Of a DNA stretch of 64,000 bases, positions 48,779 through 57,811 are shown piece by piece. Every line of letters starts with the position of its first letter. Within the stretch, counting starts at the first letter, position 1. Position numbers and translations under genes: made by a program. The DNA lies in NCBI GenBank assembly GCA_023374045.1, contig CM041777.1:465153827-465217826 (forward strand), written 5' to 3'. Under the pieces are notes generated by a model. The model did no database searches and was not told the origin of the DNA. It was given only the letters and a program-made list of their open reading frames with translations. Origin of the DNA: Limonium bicolor. Lineage: Eukaryota; Streptophyta; Magnoliopsida; Caryophyllales; Plumbaginaceae.

Positions 48779-51376
48779 CTAAGGTTCATTTGGATATTAC
48801 CATGGCAAGGTCTAATTAAACTTTATCTCCTAACCCTAATTAATTTTGTCTAGATGTTGTATTTAAAATCCACACTATTAGTATCATGTATAGGTTTAGT
48901 TTGACTTATTAGTTTCTTCACATTCCATCTTCTATAAGGTATTTATTCCTTTTATTTATTTTTGTTATCTGTATATTAGGATTTATTTAAAACATTCTTT
49001 ACGTAGCTTATTGTATTTAATTATTCCTATTAACTTGTACACACATCTACATCCAATTTTTGATTCATAAGATATTTCCCTTAGTTTCAATTGAGAATAT
49101 TAACTTCGATAGTATATAGTTAACATAAAAGTAAGTTAATTTAATTCCTTGATTTACTTAAGATAATATTTTATTTTTTAATTTCTATACTCACTTAAAA
49201 GTTTATACCTTTATCAACATTCTGTATTAATGTTAGTTTAGCCTTCTGATATTAGTTTCAACCTATAAAGTTTATTATTCAACTATACTTCAATTTTTAT
49301 TACATTAAAACCATATATCATAAGGTAACTCATGAAAACTTCAGAAATACATCTTTAGACCTATTTCCACTTGTCTAAAAATCTCAAATTTAATATGTAG
49401 TAATTATGATATTTTAGACATGTTATAAATTTTTATTTCATAAAAATCTCTTTGTTAATTATCTAAATAAATCCATAATACTCAGAACTTACAAAAATTA
49501 TAACTTACGTTTAAAAACTCAGAACCCATATTAATTTACATGAAAGTAAACTAGATTTTATAAGGAATCTATGATTAAAATTTTGTGTCAAAATACATTA
49601 AGGATGGTCATTAAATAAATCCAACAAGTTAGAGTATTATTCTGTAAATTTTACTGACTTAAAACATCATAATCTTTCCACGTTTTAATCTCGGTCGTCC
49701 ATTCCTATAACCTACTATCCGACGGCCCAATTTTCGCAAGTTCTTCAGATTAACCCCTAACCACTTCGAATGGGAATCGGTCGATTCCTCGCAATCTACA
49801 GAATGAAATTCGACGATTCTTGTGTTGTTCGATTCAAAATTAAAAGATGAATCAAATGGTACAAATTTCGTGAGCTATAATGCAAGGCGCAAGAAAATCA
49901 ATTCTACGTAGTTCGACTAGGGTTTATACCGGTTTCCGATTCAGATTTCGTCAAATTCTCTCAATATAGTGCGTATTGTGTCAAATTAACAGTTGGGTAA
50001 GTTCGAAAATGCAAGAACGAATAACATTATCGGTATAATTTGGTCAGGATCGTACCGGAGATGCGCTGGCAAGGAAAATCAAATTCGATTTTTGGAAACC
50101 TTCGACTTTACGAGTGACTGAGGGTCGGACTTTGCAGATCTATAAGTTACAGTATAGATCGAGTTAGATCATGTGTTTGGGCTTAGTCGAAAGAGGAAAT
50201 ATAGCTCTATAATGTGATAGAAACTTCTTGATCTAATACGTAATACACGTGAAGAAATCTAAGTTGAAAGTTTCGGGTTTATACCTTGCGTTTTTCTAGA
50301 AAATGTGAAGTTCAGGTAGGCAACTTCACAAATCAACTAGTTCCAATTGAGAGCGACTCGATCCACAAAATCTATCACAATTTAAACTAGACATGTAACT
50401 CTAAAAACGAGTGGAAGAATTATTGAAATTGATGGATTAGAGAGAAAGTTACAGATCTCACAAGATCTGGGTTTACCTAATCGATTTCTGGAAAAATCCG
50501 GGCAAGAACACTGCCGTGGTCGAGTTGGGGACTTTATATGCTTCGATCTTCCAAACAATCAAGAACCAGTTTGGGTTTCCTTCAGAAGATTTGTAGAGCA
50601 ATTAGAGATCTTGAAACAAGCTATAGAACACGAATTTTCATTCATGTATGAAGAAGAGATGCTAGGACGAAGTTTACCTTATCAAATGGGTTTCTATAAA
50701 TTCTGGGTTGCAGATTCTCGGGGAGGCAACTTCAGATCAATTTTGTGATGAATGTAGTAAGAGTTAGGTCAAGTGTGATTATGGTTAGAAAGTAGATTTG
50801 GAGGAGAGTAAAATGTAGAAAACGACATTCAAAAATTCGAAGTGGTGGCTGAGAAATCGAGGTCTGAAAATGAAGCAATGATCTGAAAGTGGCTGAGAAG
50901 ACTTAGCCGATTTTTGGAGAAATCTGGCAAGGCACGACTCCCGAGGCGCGGTTGAGTCAGGAGACCCTAGCCACGTCAGCAAACCTTCAAATTTTTGACT
51001 ATAAACTTCATTATGTCATAACTTTGGCTAGGATGATCCGTTTTTAACGTTCTTATTATCAATCTTCTTGGTTTTCCATAATCTTTTTATTGGTATAGTT
51101 TTCATGGGATGGTTGACCATTCTCAAAAACTCAACCCTAACAAGGCTTAAGGATCTTTAAGGTTTCTATGATTTTATATTGACTTTTATGATTCAAATCA
51201 GCTCCAAATTTCTAAAATCTTTATATATAATTGGAGTGTCCCAAAAGTTTCCCAAGATTTATTGACTTATAAATCTTATTATTAAGTTCATAATACTATA
51301 TAATAATTTAGTGTTTAATAGTATTATTTGGGGTTTAATTAAAGAATTAATTTAGATTAATTTATAGGGTATTTCA
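48779..51376 (-). mobile_element. G2 3' LTR remnant
   Basis: From AAGGTTCATTTGGATATTAC on, this matches the G2 5' LTR at about 59415-62060, with substitutions and small indels throughout. The first 1.6 kb of the LTR is missing because the gamma element was inserted at the CTAAG site. It ends AGGGTATTTCA at 51376. It has no gene; the divergence from the other LTR looks larger than that between the LARD LTRs, so G2 is older. Confidence 0.85.
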
Positions 51377-51720
51377 GTCTACCCCCTTAAAGAAAACTTG
51401 GTCTCAAAGTTTAAAATCAACTAATAGCTACTCACACCACCACGGGTGTGTTGGCAAGAATTCCATGATGTCCATCCAATAATAATTCCAACGCAATTCC
51501 ATACCAATCCAATCCTTTATTTCCATCCATTTCCATTTCCAAATTCCACTCAAGATTGCTCAAAATCAAACCAACCAGGATATTTCATAAATAGAAATCA
51601 AGAGTCACACATGTATAAATCGAGTACATTACAAATCAAGTACATACATACACCTCTCCAACACTCTACTAATAAAACACAGGGCATAATCTAGATGAGG
51701 TGACGAAGAAAGAGTATGCA
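51377..51720 (-). mobile_element. G2 polypurine tract and 3' tail
   Basis: The reversed tract GTCTACCCCCTTAAAG lies next to the LTR. The rest (including CCACCACGGGTGTGTTGGC and TCCATTTCCATTTCC) is the reverse counterpart of the LARD tail at 11900-12090, which ties the two elements together. A second CCCCCCCTTAAAAGAGCTAA block at 51724 follows the integrase stop. Confidence 0.75.
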
Positions 51721-52478
51721 CTACCCCCCCCTTAAAAGAGCTAAGGTACGCCCTCGTACCACTACTAACGAGAACCCATAGAACGAATAAATAAAGGGAA
51801 ATATCATGTGAATATGTGGGTATTTCACTCTCATGAAGTCCTCAGTCTCCCAAGTAGCTTCCTCAACCCCATGATGCTCCCAAAGGACTTTCACTAGTTT
51901 GACGGATCCGTCTCTCGTTTCTCGGACCTTCGTGTCCAAGATCTGAATAGGAGTCTCCTCATATCTCAGTGTGGGCTCAATCTCCAATCTCTCTGGCTGC
52001 AGCACGTGAGAAGGGTCGGGTATATACTTCTTCAGCTGAGATACATGAAACACGTCATGTACCTTCCCTAACTCCACTGGTAGAGCTAGTCTGTATGCTA
52101 CTAGGCCCACTCGCTCTGTAATCCTGTACATACCATCATACTTAGGGCTTAGTTTCCCTCTCATCCCAAATCTGAAGATGCCTCTCATCGGAGACACTCG
52201 TAGGAAGACCATGTTACTGATCTGAAACTCGAGCTCTCTGGTACGCTGATCCCCGTAAGATTTCTGCCTAGACTGTGCTGCCCTCATGTGCTGCTGAATA
52301 ACTCCGACGTCATCCTGCAGTGTCTGAATGTACTCTGGCCCAATCAAGACTGCCTCAGTATGGTCACTCCATGATAAGGGAGTCCGGCACGGCCTGCCAT
52401 ACAGAGCCAGGAACGGTGCCATACCGATGGATGAGTGATAGGAGTTGTTGTAGGAGAACTCTACCAGGTGTAGACACT
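51721..52478 (-). pseudogene. G2 integrase C-terminus and chromodomain
   Basis: The frame 52422-51721 gives 233 residues: LYGRPCRTPLSWSDHTEAV, the GMYRITERVGLVAYRLALPV core, VHDVFHVSQLKKYIPDPSHV and a chromodomain with VKVLWEHHGVEEATWETED. This is typical of Tekay/Del chromoviruses. The first Met is not the true start; the frame belongs to the pol polyprotein and is separated from the catalytic core by a stop near 52480. The last residues after the chromodomain run into the tail. Confidence 0.88.
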
Positions 52479-53130
52479 CTACCCAACTCCCTGATAGTCT
52501 AAGGTGACCGCTCTCAACATATCTTCCAGCGTCTGTCGTCCTCTCGGTCTGCCCATCAGTCTGAGGGTGGAAGGCTGTGCTAAGGCATAGCTGAGTACCA
52601 AACGCCTCTTGTACTTGACGTCAAATCTACTGAGGAAACGTGTATCACGATCGGAGACGATCATCTTCGGCACCCCATGGTATCGGATATGCTCTATGGT
52701 GAACACCTCAGCTAATTTGGGCACCTTCCATGTATCCTTGATAGGTATGAATATAGCTGTCTTGGTTAACCTATCCACGATCACCCATATAGCATTCAGT
52801 TCACCTCTAGCTGAAGGGAGACCGACCACAAAATCCATGCTGATGTCGTTAAACTTCTAGCATGGTACTGTAGTACTGAATCTGACCTCCTGGTCGACGA
52901 TGCTCAAACTCACCTTTTTGGCAGGTGAGGCATCGGGAGACAAAGTCTGCAACATCCCTCTTCATCCCGCTCCACCAGACAACTGCTTCAAGTCCTTGTA
53001 CATCTTGGTGGCTCCAGGGTGTACTGACAATGTAGAAGAAAAAGCCTCAAAGAGGATCCTAGTTTGAAGTTCTGTCGCATCCTGAGGAACATAGTCTGCC
53101 CTGACTCGAAGGTGTCCCTCCCTCACTGTC
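52479..53130 (-). pseudogene. G2 integrase zinc finger and catalytic core
   Basis: 52838-52479 carries MDFVVGLPSARGELNAIWVI and MIVSDRDTRFLSRF with the first two catalytic Asp. A frame change near 52560 puts the catalytic Glu region out of frame before QTLEDMLRA. The upstream zinc-binding part (about 53130-52860, WWSGMKRDVADFVSRCLTCQ) is read in other frames. Integration activity is lost. Confidence 0.82.
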
Positions 53131-53714
53131 TAGCTCGTAGTCATACTTCAGACCATCAGTTGAACCTCTGCTAACTTCTATCTGATGCCCTGTAGGTATA
53201 CATCACTGTCCTGGCTGCATATACCTCCTCGCTTCATGGCTTTCCATGGTCATCTCTATTAGAGCAAGGAGTGATTGCTCTCCTGCTCAGAGTGTCTGCC
53301 ACAACATTCCCTTACCTTCAGTGTACTGGAGGTTGATGTCGTATCGGCTAGTAGCACTACCCATCGTCGCTGGTCTTAGGTTCAGCTCCTTCTGGGTCCA
53401 AATGTATTTCAGACTCTTATGGTCTGTCATAATCCGGATTGTGGCTCCATACAGATAGTGTCGCCCATATCTCAAGGCGAAGACTATGGCAAGGACTCAA
53501 GGTCGTGCGAGGATAATTTTCTTCGTCTTTCTTCATCCTCACTTCAAGAAGCGTACGCTACAAACTCTTCTTGCCATTCTGCCATCAATACCCCACCGAT
53601 CCCTCTGCCTGAAGCATCACAATAAACCTCATATCCCTCGTTCTCTTCAGGGATTACTAATACTAGAGATGTGGTCAACGCGTCCTTCAGCGCCTGGAAG
53701 GAGACCTCACAAGC
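53131..53714 (-). pseudogene. G2 RNase H, heavily broken
   Basis: Only short pieces are open: 53475-53287 has RYGRHYLYGATIRIMTDHKS, LKYIWTQKELNLRP and DINLQYTEGKG. The preceding RNase H half at 53480-53700 is split by small indels. Less well preserved than in G1b. Confidence 0.75.
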
Positions 53715-54617
53715 CTATGTCCATACAAACGGGCTATCCTTCTTTATCAGAGAGGTTAAGGGCTTGGCTAGCCTGTAGAAATCCTTCACAAAGCGTCTAC
53801 AGTAGCCAGCCAACCCAAGGAAGCTCCGGATCTCAGTCACTGTGCGGGTTCTGTGCCAGCTCTTCACCGCCTCAATCTTAGCTGGGTCTACTGAAACTCC
53901 CTCCGCTGAGATCACATGACCAAGGAATGTCACCTTGTCCAGCCAGAATTCACACTTGTTGAACTTGGCATAAAGTTTCTTCTCTCTCAGAGTCTCCAAG
54001 ACTGTCCTCAAATGCTGCTCATGTTCCTCTCTGCTCCTGGAGAAGATCAAGATGTCGTCTATGAATACGACAACTGACTTGTCTAACTGGGCTTGGAAGA
54101 CTCTCTACATCAGGTTCATGAATCTCGCTGGTGCATTGGTCAGTCCAAACGGCATCACTGTGAACTTGTAGTGGTTGTATCTGGTCCGAAATGTTATCTT
54201 CTTTATATCTGGTTCAGCTACTGCATTATGATGATATCCGGAACGCAGATCAATCTTGGAGAACACTTTTACTCCCCTTAGCTGGTCAAATAGGTCATCG
54301 ATCCTGGGCAGTGGGTAGTTTTTCTTGATCGTGACGTTTTTCAGCTCTCTATAATCGATACAGATTCTCATGCTCCCGTCCTTCTTCTTGACGAACAGCA
54401 CTGGAGCACCCTAAGGTGAGACACTAGGTCTGATGAAACCCTTATCTAGTAGCTCCCACAGTTTTTTCATCAATTCAACCATCTCTGCAGGGCCCATCCG
54501 GTAAGGAGCCTTGGCAATCGGTCCCGTGCCAGGTATGAGGTCGATGTTGAATTCAACCTCTCTCAGTGGTGGTAGTCCAGGTAGCTCCTTGGAAAAACGT
54601 TGGGGGTACTCCGACAC
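53715..54617 (-). pseudogene. G2 reverse transcriptase
   Basis: The three open pieces share the reading order 54617-54411 ([20 protein letters not shown], then [14 protein letters not shown]), 54401-54105 ([29 protein letters not shown]) and 54050-53715 ([20 protein letters not shown]). A TAG at 54411-54413 stands where Trp is expected and another at 54105-54107 stands where Gln is expected. The catalytic FIDDIL motif at about 54060 is intact between two breaks. Confidence 0.88.
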
Positions 54618-55142
54618 AATGGGAACATCGCTCCTGAACTTCAGATCCGTCCTCAGATCCTAGGCACAACAGTAGTAGGCGGTAGCGCCCTTTGGCACCT
54701 CCTTCATCAGTGAGAACGCCGATACAACCTTCACAGTCAGCTGCTTGGGTTGCATTCGGTATGATACCGTGATTCCTATAGCGGACTTCAAGAGGAGACG
54801 ATGCTCTGCACAATGTAGTCTGCCTCGGTACCGCTGTAGCGTGTCCATGCCCAAAATTATGTCGAATCACATGCCAGGGAAGACAATGGCATCAAGAAGA
54901 AAGTCTGCTCCCTTGATGTGTATGCTCAGATTCTTGCATTGCTTACTGCACTTGATCAACTCTCTGGATGACAACAAGACTAAGCAGTCATGGATATCCT
55001 CTGTAGGGGCCTCTATCTTGGCATGAAATGCTTGGGATATAAAGGAATAGGAGGCTCCAGAAACAAACAGGACGGTGGCCTCCACTCCATTAATTAAGAA
55101 TGTGCCTGAAATTATAGAGTAGATTTTAAGATTTCTAGGCAA
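54618..55142 (-). pseudogene. G2 protease and linker, active site changed
   Basis: 55142-54867 contains ISGTFLINGVEATVLFVSGA, then SYSFISQAF, the usual flap and active-site region of chromovirus aspartic protease. The catalytic triad normally reads DSGA; here it is VSGA, so the Asp is lost. The linker 54854-54660 has CAEHRLLLKSAIGITVSYRM in another frame, like G1b 36829-36696. It follows the AlkB-like segment directly. Confidence 0.8.
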
Positions 55143-56145
55143 CTTTTCTAAGGTAGCTAATCAGGGTTAATTGTTTTACCAGTGATGACCATTCCATTGC
55201 TCTTTGCTTGAGCTTGGTTCAACACATTCAACCTGATCCCTGAGTTTCCAACCCCTACATAGAAGCAATTAGAATCATAAGATTTCCATTCTTATTGAAA
55301 GCTTCCCGAGTAACTTAAAGATTACAATGTTAAAATTCTAAAATACATGGCTAGATCTATCTAAAGGTTAGGTTTAGACGGCCAGGTTTCATGTGAGTCT
55401 GGTTAATGATGGGTGTAGGGGCTGTGCTGGGCTTGATCCTCTTCACCCCATGGTAGATAAGTCTAGTTGCTCCTCCAAATATCAGCACATCACCCGACTT
55501 TAGGAGGATCTTGGTAGCAAGGTCCATCCTCCTCTGGTCACCAAATAGGAACTCCTTGTCTTGATGCATCCCTAGCTTACCTTCTTTTCCATAGAAGTTG
55601 ATGATGCACACGTTGAGGTTAGGTCAACGACAGGCTCATCCTCCAATTCTTGTGCCGCCTTAACTGCAGCTCCAATGATGGTCTGCAACTCTTCCGGGAT
55701 TGGTGGCACCTCCACCTCTTCATAGCTCTTGGTGGTGTGGTTCCATTTCTTTCTTAGGCACATGATCTTCACCTTCATGGTTGAACCGTTCTTGAAGGTA
55801 GGGGTGTAAAAGTTTCCTTCTTTCACACCTAACTCCCTAATCTTGAGGATCAAGGGATATTGGACTACTGGGGTCATGTACTCTCGTAGTAAGATCATCC
55901 CGGGTCTCAATATTTCACACTTCTCTAGTGGGTGTGGTTTGGCTTCAAATGGGATGGTGGGTGTGGAGATAGGCAATATAGGAAAGTAAATATCAAAAGT
56001 TGGATGAAACAATGATTATTATTAAGAAGTTTAAGATAAGGTTCACAACTGACAATGAGAGATGCGCAACAAAAGATGGATTTATAGTTCATCCCTTTTA
56101 CAATGAGAATGAAAACTAGCTAGTGGAATGTAAAGAAAGTGAAAT
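55143..56145 (-). pseudogene. ABH1-type AlkB dioxygenase domain inside the retroelement
   Basis: AlkB proteins oxidatively remove methyl groups from nucleic acids using Fe(II) and 2-oxoglutarate. Two overlapping frames cover the domain. 56012-55572 holds the N-terminal half (EILRPGMILLREYMTPVV, then MCLRKKWNHTTKSYEEVEVP and PPIPEEL). 55611-55357 holds the catalytic half: VCIINFYGKEGKLGMHQDKE (iron-binding His and Asp), SGDVLIFGGATRLIYHG (second His) and PGRLNLTFR (the two Arg that bind 2-oxoglutarate). A frame change lies in the 40-base overlap. About 20 residues usually found between HQDK and the FLFGDQ segment are missing. No introns are visible, unlike typical host genes. It lies on the element strand between gag and protease, with roughly 200 non-coding bases (55143-55356) on the protease side. 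The broken frame means it is not functional as it stands. Confidence 0.8.
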
Positions 56146-57509
56146 CTAAGCTTCTTCGCTAGGGAAGTAGCCCTCACCAGGTGAACTCGTGTCATCACTT
56201 GCTTCCTCGACACGGTCCACCAGGTAGAGAGTCGGTGCTTTGCCTGGCCCCTGAGGGTAGTTCTGCCCCGGCCTCTGTGGATAGTTCTGGGCAGGGTGGT
56301 TGGTAGATGGTCCAGCACCTCCTGTGCCACCTCTACCTCCTCCTCCATTAGTATTAGTAGTTGGGGCTCTAGTCGTTGACCCGGTGCGTGGTTTGCAGTT
56401 CCTGGAATCCGGGTTCGAGAAGAATACGAATGATCTGTGCCCTTTCCTGCCACAGTAGTGACAAGTCGTCAAGGTTCCGTTACACTCCTTGCCTGGGTGG
56501 TCCTGCTCGCACTTCCTGCAGAAGTTCCTTCTTACAGGTTTGTTTCCTGTTTCAGGTCAAGGTTAGTAACGTGATAACAATATGTAACCACATTATAGAT
56601 TCTAACTTTTCTCACCCCTAGGTGGCTGGGAGCGGACTGGCTCAACATCAGTATATGAGGGGACCATGGCCTTTTCATTCCTCCCCTTGAAGAACTTTCC
56701 CTTCCTCTCATAGTTCTGGGAGGAGTTTCCTCCATTCTCTCTTCCACCATCTCCCTTCCTCTTGCCTAGCACAGAGTCTTGATAGGCAATAGTGGTTTCA
56801 CAGACATTTGCATCATCAGCCAGTTCCGGTCGTTACAATAGCGTACCAGAAATTCCAAAGTTATATTCCATACATGTAAAGTCATTCCTCTGGTGGAACC
56901 GATCATAGTCATGATCCTAAAGTTCAAGCCGGTATGGAATTTGTCCACCAGATACCTCAAAGCGTAAGCTCCCTCTCCAATGACAGCAAGCAATTCCACG
57001 AACTTGTTATACTACTCAGCAACAGAGGAAGTCCCTTACTTCAGCTGCTCAAATTCACTTCTCATCCTCTTCTGTAGATAGGATGGGTAGAACTTAGCTT
57101 TCAGGGCCACTAGAAATGCCTGGAAGTCAAAATTCGCCTGGGCAGTCAGCTCGGCTCTAGCGGTCTGCCACCATCGATGAGCGGGTCCTTGGAGAAAGTA
57201 GGCCACTATGTCCACTTGACGATTTGCTGGAACGTGTAGAGAGGTGAAAGCTTTCTGCATCTCGTCAATGTATTTCTCCAAGGCATTCGGTTCTGGTTGG
57301 CCTTCGTAGACTGGGGGATGAAGGTCATTGACCGCCTTCAACCAGTTGAACTCCTGGGGACCGTTAGGTGGTGGCGGTGGTGGTTGTGGGATTTGAGCCT
57401 GCTACTGAGCTAATGTAGCCGTCACGATCTGCGCGATGACCTCTGGAGTAACCACGTCGGGTCCGTAGGCTCCTGGGGGACCCGCTCCTCTTCCTTCTCT
57501 TCGAGCCAT
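56146..57509 (-). pseudogene. G2 gag (capsid and zinc knuckles), broken
   Basis: The start is ATG at 57507-57509 (MARREGRGAGPPGAYGPD). The frame then has TAG at 57402-57404, TAA at 57036-57038 and TAG at 57012-57014 (Tyr position). Between them is the retrotransposon gag domain (YFLQGPAHRWWQTARAEL, FYPSYLQKRMRSEFEQLK), continuing through FVELLAVIGEGAYALRYLV. A frame change falls near 56750. After the intron-like segment come two zinc knuckles, CRKCEQDHPGKEC and CHYCGRKGHRSFVFF; the last Cys of the second is replaced by Phe. The C-terminal tail is glycine/proline-rich and ends SEEA at 56146. Confidence 0.85.
56547..56635 (-). other. 89-bp intron-like segment in G2 gag
   Basis: On the minus strand the segment begins GTGAG, contains a perfect TACTAAC branch-site word (56562-56568) about 16 bases from its end, and ends CAG. 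The reading frame before it (SQPPRG) and after it (VRRNFCRKCEQ) is the same coding frame only if the segment is removed. Unspliced, the frame stops within the first zinc knuckle region. Whether it is spliced cannot be seen from sequence. Confidence 0.6.
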
Positions 57510-57794
57510 TTAACTGATAATGACGGTTTTTGTTACATAGAAGTTGTGTGTTACGTCTAGATATCTACATAGTAAAGTGTGAAATGTTTTATAACGTCTT
57601 AGGGACGGTGCGTAGATAGAGCGTTCATGAATAAGTGTAGTAACGTAAAGTAAGTAAAGTGAAGTATGGGGTAAGGGTAACGTGCCTTTCTGGAATCCTC
57701 ACTTCCTAATTCTATCCCAATTCCCCAGTTTTAAGTGCACCTATGTTCAAAGTATTTCACTTGGCTTGTTTTCTCAGGTTCAAAGCGTAACTAC
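57510..57794 (-). mobile_element. G2 5' leader
   Basis: This lies between gag and the primer site and holds GTGCACTTAAAACTGGGG in reverse near 57725. It is colinear with the LARD leader at 9840-9990. No upstream gene is seen. Confidence 0.75.
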
Positions 57795-57801
57795 GCTCTG
57801 A
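57780..57801 (-). ncRNA. Primer-site hairpin of G2
   Basis: On the minus strand TCAGAGCGT and ACGCTTTGA pair as a 9-bp stem with one G-U pair around the loop AGTT. The closing pair is T-A, whereas alpha and beta have A-T with loop AGTA, so the pair covaries. Confidence 0.65.
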
Positions 57802-57806
57802 TACCA
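57795..57806 (-). promoter_or_regulatory. G2 primer-binding site
   Basis: GCTCTGATACCA is the exact reverse of TGGTATCAGAGC, five bases inside the LTR start at 57812. Confidence 0.92.
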
Positions 57807-57811
57807 ATTGC

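Noticed and set aside
55357..56012. A resident host AlkB gene between two elements
   Set aside because: It has no introns, is frame-broken, lies on the element strand exactly between gag and protease, and no LTR ends separate it from either.
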